Source of the DNA: Desulfobacula sp.
Lineage (GTDB): Bacteria > Desulfobacterota > Desulfobacteria > Desulfobacterales > Desulfobacteraceae
Assembly: GCF_021107415.1 (NCBI RefSeq)
Contig: NZ_JAIOSW010000472.1
Span: forward strand, 1-5,090
Reading direction: 5' to 3'
Length of the DNA stretch: 5,090 bases
The position numbers and the translations under genes were made by a program. This document shows positions 4,110 to 5,090 of this stretch, piece after piece (the first letter of the stretch is position 1; each line of letters opens with the position of its first letter). The notes below the pieces were generated by a model. That model did no database searches. It was not told the DNA's origin and was given only the letters and a program-made list of their open reading frames with translations.

Positions 4110-5090
4110 ATGAGCGGTATTTCATCCACTTTAAGTATTGCAAAAACAGCCATCGCTGCCCAACAATACGGGCTGAATGTTACCGGCCACAATATTGCCA
4201 ATGTAAACAACCCTGACTATTCAAGGCAGAATGCCAATCATATCAGCAATAAACCTTCCCTGTATTCAGGGTTTCTTTTTGGAACCGGTGTTAATGTTAC
4301 CCAGATTCAGCAATCCGTAGACCAGCTGCTTGAAAACAGGCTGACAGATGAAAAATCCGCCCAGGCCATGTTTGAAGAGGCTGAATCTTATATGAAAGTT
4401 CTTGAGGGCTTTTTTGATGAAAATTCTGAAGCCAGTATGAACAGCATTATAAGTGATTACTGGAATGCATGGCATGATTTGAGTGATAATCCTTTAGGTG
4501 TATCCGAAAGAGTCCAGATTTACGAGAAAGGTGTAAAGATGGCGGAACAGTTTAATTCTTTAAGATCAGACCTTGACCAGGTTTCTTTGGATATTACCTA
4601 TGAAATCAATGCAACATTAACCACAATCAATTCGTTGTCCACCCAGGTTGCAGATCTGAATCGGGAGATACTTGGCCTGGAATCAAGCAGAACGGCTAAT
4701 GATCTCAGGGATCAAAGAAACAGTCTGGTGGATCAGTTAGGTGAGTTGATTAATGTTGATGTGATCGCTCAGGGTAACGGTTCTCTCATAATAAACGCGG
4801 CCAATGGGTCTACACTTGTCAACGGGGTGGATCATTATAGTTTGAGTATGAAGACCCAAAAGGTCATGTGGCAGGGCTCCTTTGGTACAACCTTTGATAT
4901 CACCGACGATATCAGTGGCGGAAAGCTGGGGGGGTGGCTTGAAATCAGGGATGAAGTTATTCCCAAGTATCAAGCCCAGATTGATGAGCTGGCCAGGGAG
5001 ATGATATGGGCCGTGAACTATCAGAATTCCCAGGGGGCAGGCCTTGAATATTACTCCGGAACATTGACCGGCAGTTACAGTGTTGATGAA
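4110..5090 (+). CDS. flgK: Flagellar hook-associated protein 1 FlgK, N-terminal part (3' end outside window)
   Basis: The frame is open from ATG 4110 to the window edge, 327 residues with no stop. FlgK is the first junction protein laid on the finished hook and links hook to filament. The start shows the axial-protein signature: SGISSTLSIAKTAIAAQQYG, then LNVTGHNIANVNNPDYSRQ (22-40), where many relatives have NTPGYSRQ. Helical D0/D1 segments follow, with a LEGFFDENSEASM stretch and a DYWNAWHDLSDNP motif. RDQRNSLVDQLGEL starts at R200, and a KLGGWLEIRDEVIP block at K272-P285 leads into DELAREMIWAVNYQNSQG. These are standard FlgK landmarks and exclude FlgE (no hook domain motifs) and FlgL. At 302-309 VNYQNSQG stands where a histidine (VN-x-x-H-x-x-G) is commoner. 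GAGG (4098-4101), 8 nt upstream and inside the flgN end, serves as the ribosome binding site; with 3 nt between the genes, coupling to flgN is likely. The C-terminal D0 helix, where the chaperone binds, is not in view. Confidence 0.97.
   Translation, partial: MSGISSTLSIAKTAIAAQQYGLNVTGHNIANVNNPDYSRQNANHISNKPSLYSGFLFGTGVNVTQIQQSVDQLLENRLTDEKSAQAMFEEAESYMKVLEGFFDENSEASMNSIISDYWNAWHDLSDNPLGVSERVQIYEKGVKMAEQFNSLRSDLDQVSLDITYEINATLTTINSLSTQVADLNREILGLESSRTANDLRDQRNSLVDQLGELINVDVIAQGNGSLIINAANGSTLVNGVDHYSLSMKTQKVMWQGSFGTTFDITDDISGGKLGGWLEIRDEVIPKYQAQIDELAREMIWAVNYQNSQGAGLEYYSGTLTGSYSVDE

Noticed and set aside
4471..4486. TGGCATG sequence in flgK resembling a sigma-54 -24 element
   Set aside because: The required TTGC at the -12 position is missing at the correct spacing.

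Overview
This window is a stretch of a bacterial flagellar gene cluster, all on the + strand. The order is flgG (3' end only), flgA, flgH, flgI, a single-domain flgJ, then a 184-bp gap with a promoter, then flgN and flgK (5' part only). Every gene is identified from its translated sequence and order. No RNA gene, mobile element, CRISPR array or transferred cargo is visible.

Organism: L-ring and P-ring genes (flgH, flgI), lipoprotein and Sec signals, and an external-chaperone gene (flgA) indicate a diderm with a Gram-negative type flagellum. The single-domain FlgJ (no muramidase), a near-perfect sigma-54 promoter, moderately AT-rich coding and the protein style suggest a Desulfobacterota relative (old Deltaproteobacteria, perhaps Desulfobacteraceae). 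That placement is inference; no taxon-specific marker is present.

Layout: positions 2-3418 are tightly packed (0, 4, 15 and 20 nt between genes) and look like one transcription unit. It encodes the distal rod (FlgG), the P-ring chaperone (FlgA), the L ring (FlgH), the P ring (FlgI) and the rod cap/assembly factor (FlgJ). Positions 3419-3602 hold no gene. They contain a pyrimidine-rich stretch, a sigma-54 promoter matching TGGCAYR-N4-TTGCW at every defined position (3464-3479), and three consecutive perfect inverted repeats with centres about 24 bp apart (3514-3581) just before the flgN ribosome binding site. A second unit begins there: flgN (chaperone for hook-filament junction proteins) and flgK (junction protein HAP1), 3 nt apart.

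How the parts work together: the first unit builds the rod and its outer bushings; the second makes the first parts added after the hook is complete. The promoter at the boundary suggests the junction genes can be switched on separately from the basal-body genes. No flgM (anti-sigma-28) is present between flgJ and flgN, a place where it is found in some other genomes.

The window is mostly conserved machinery. The item most worth a second look is the structured leader/operator region ahead of flgN. Smaller oddities are A10 tracts inside flgA and flgN, a long ribosome-binding-site spacing before flgH, and a short, cysteine-free mature FlgI.
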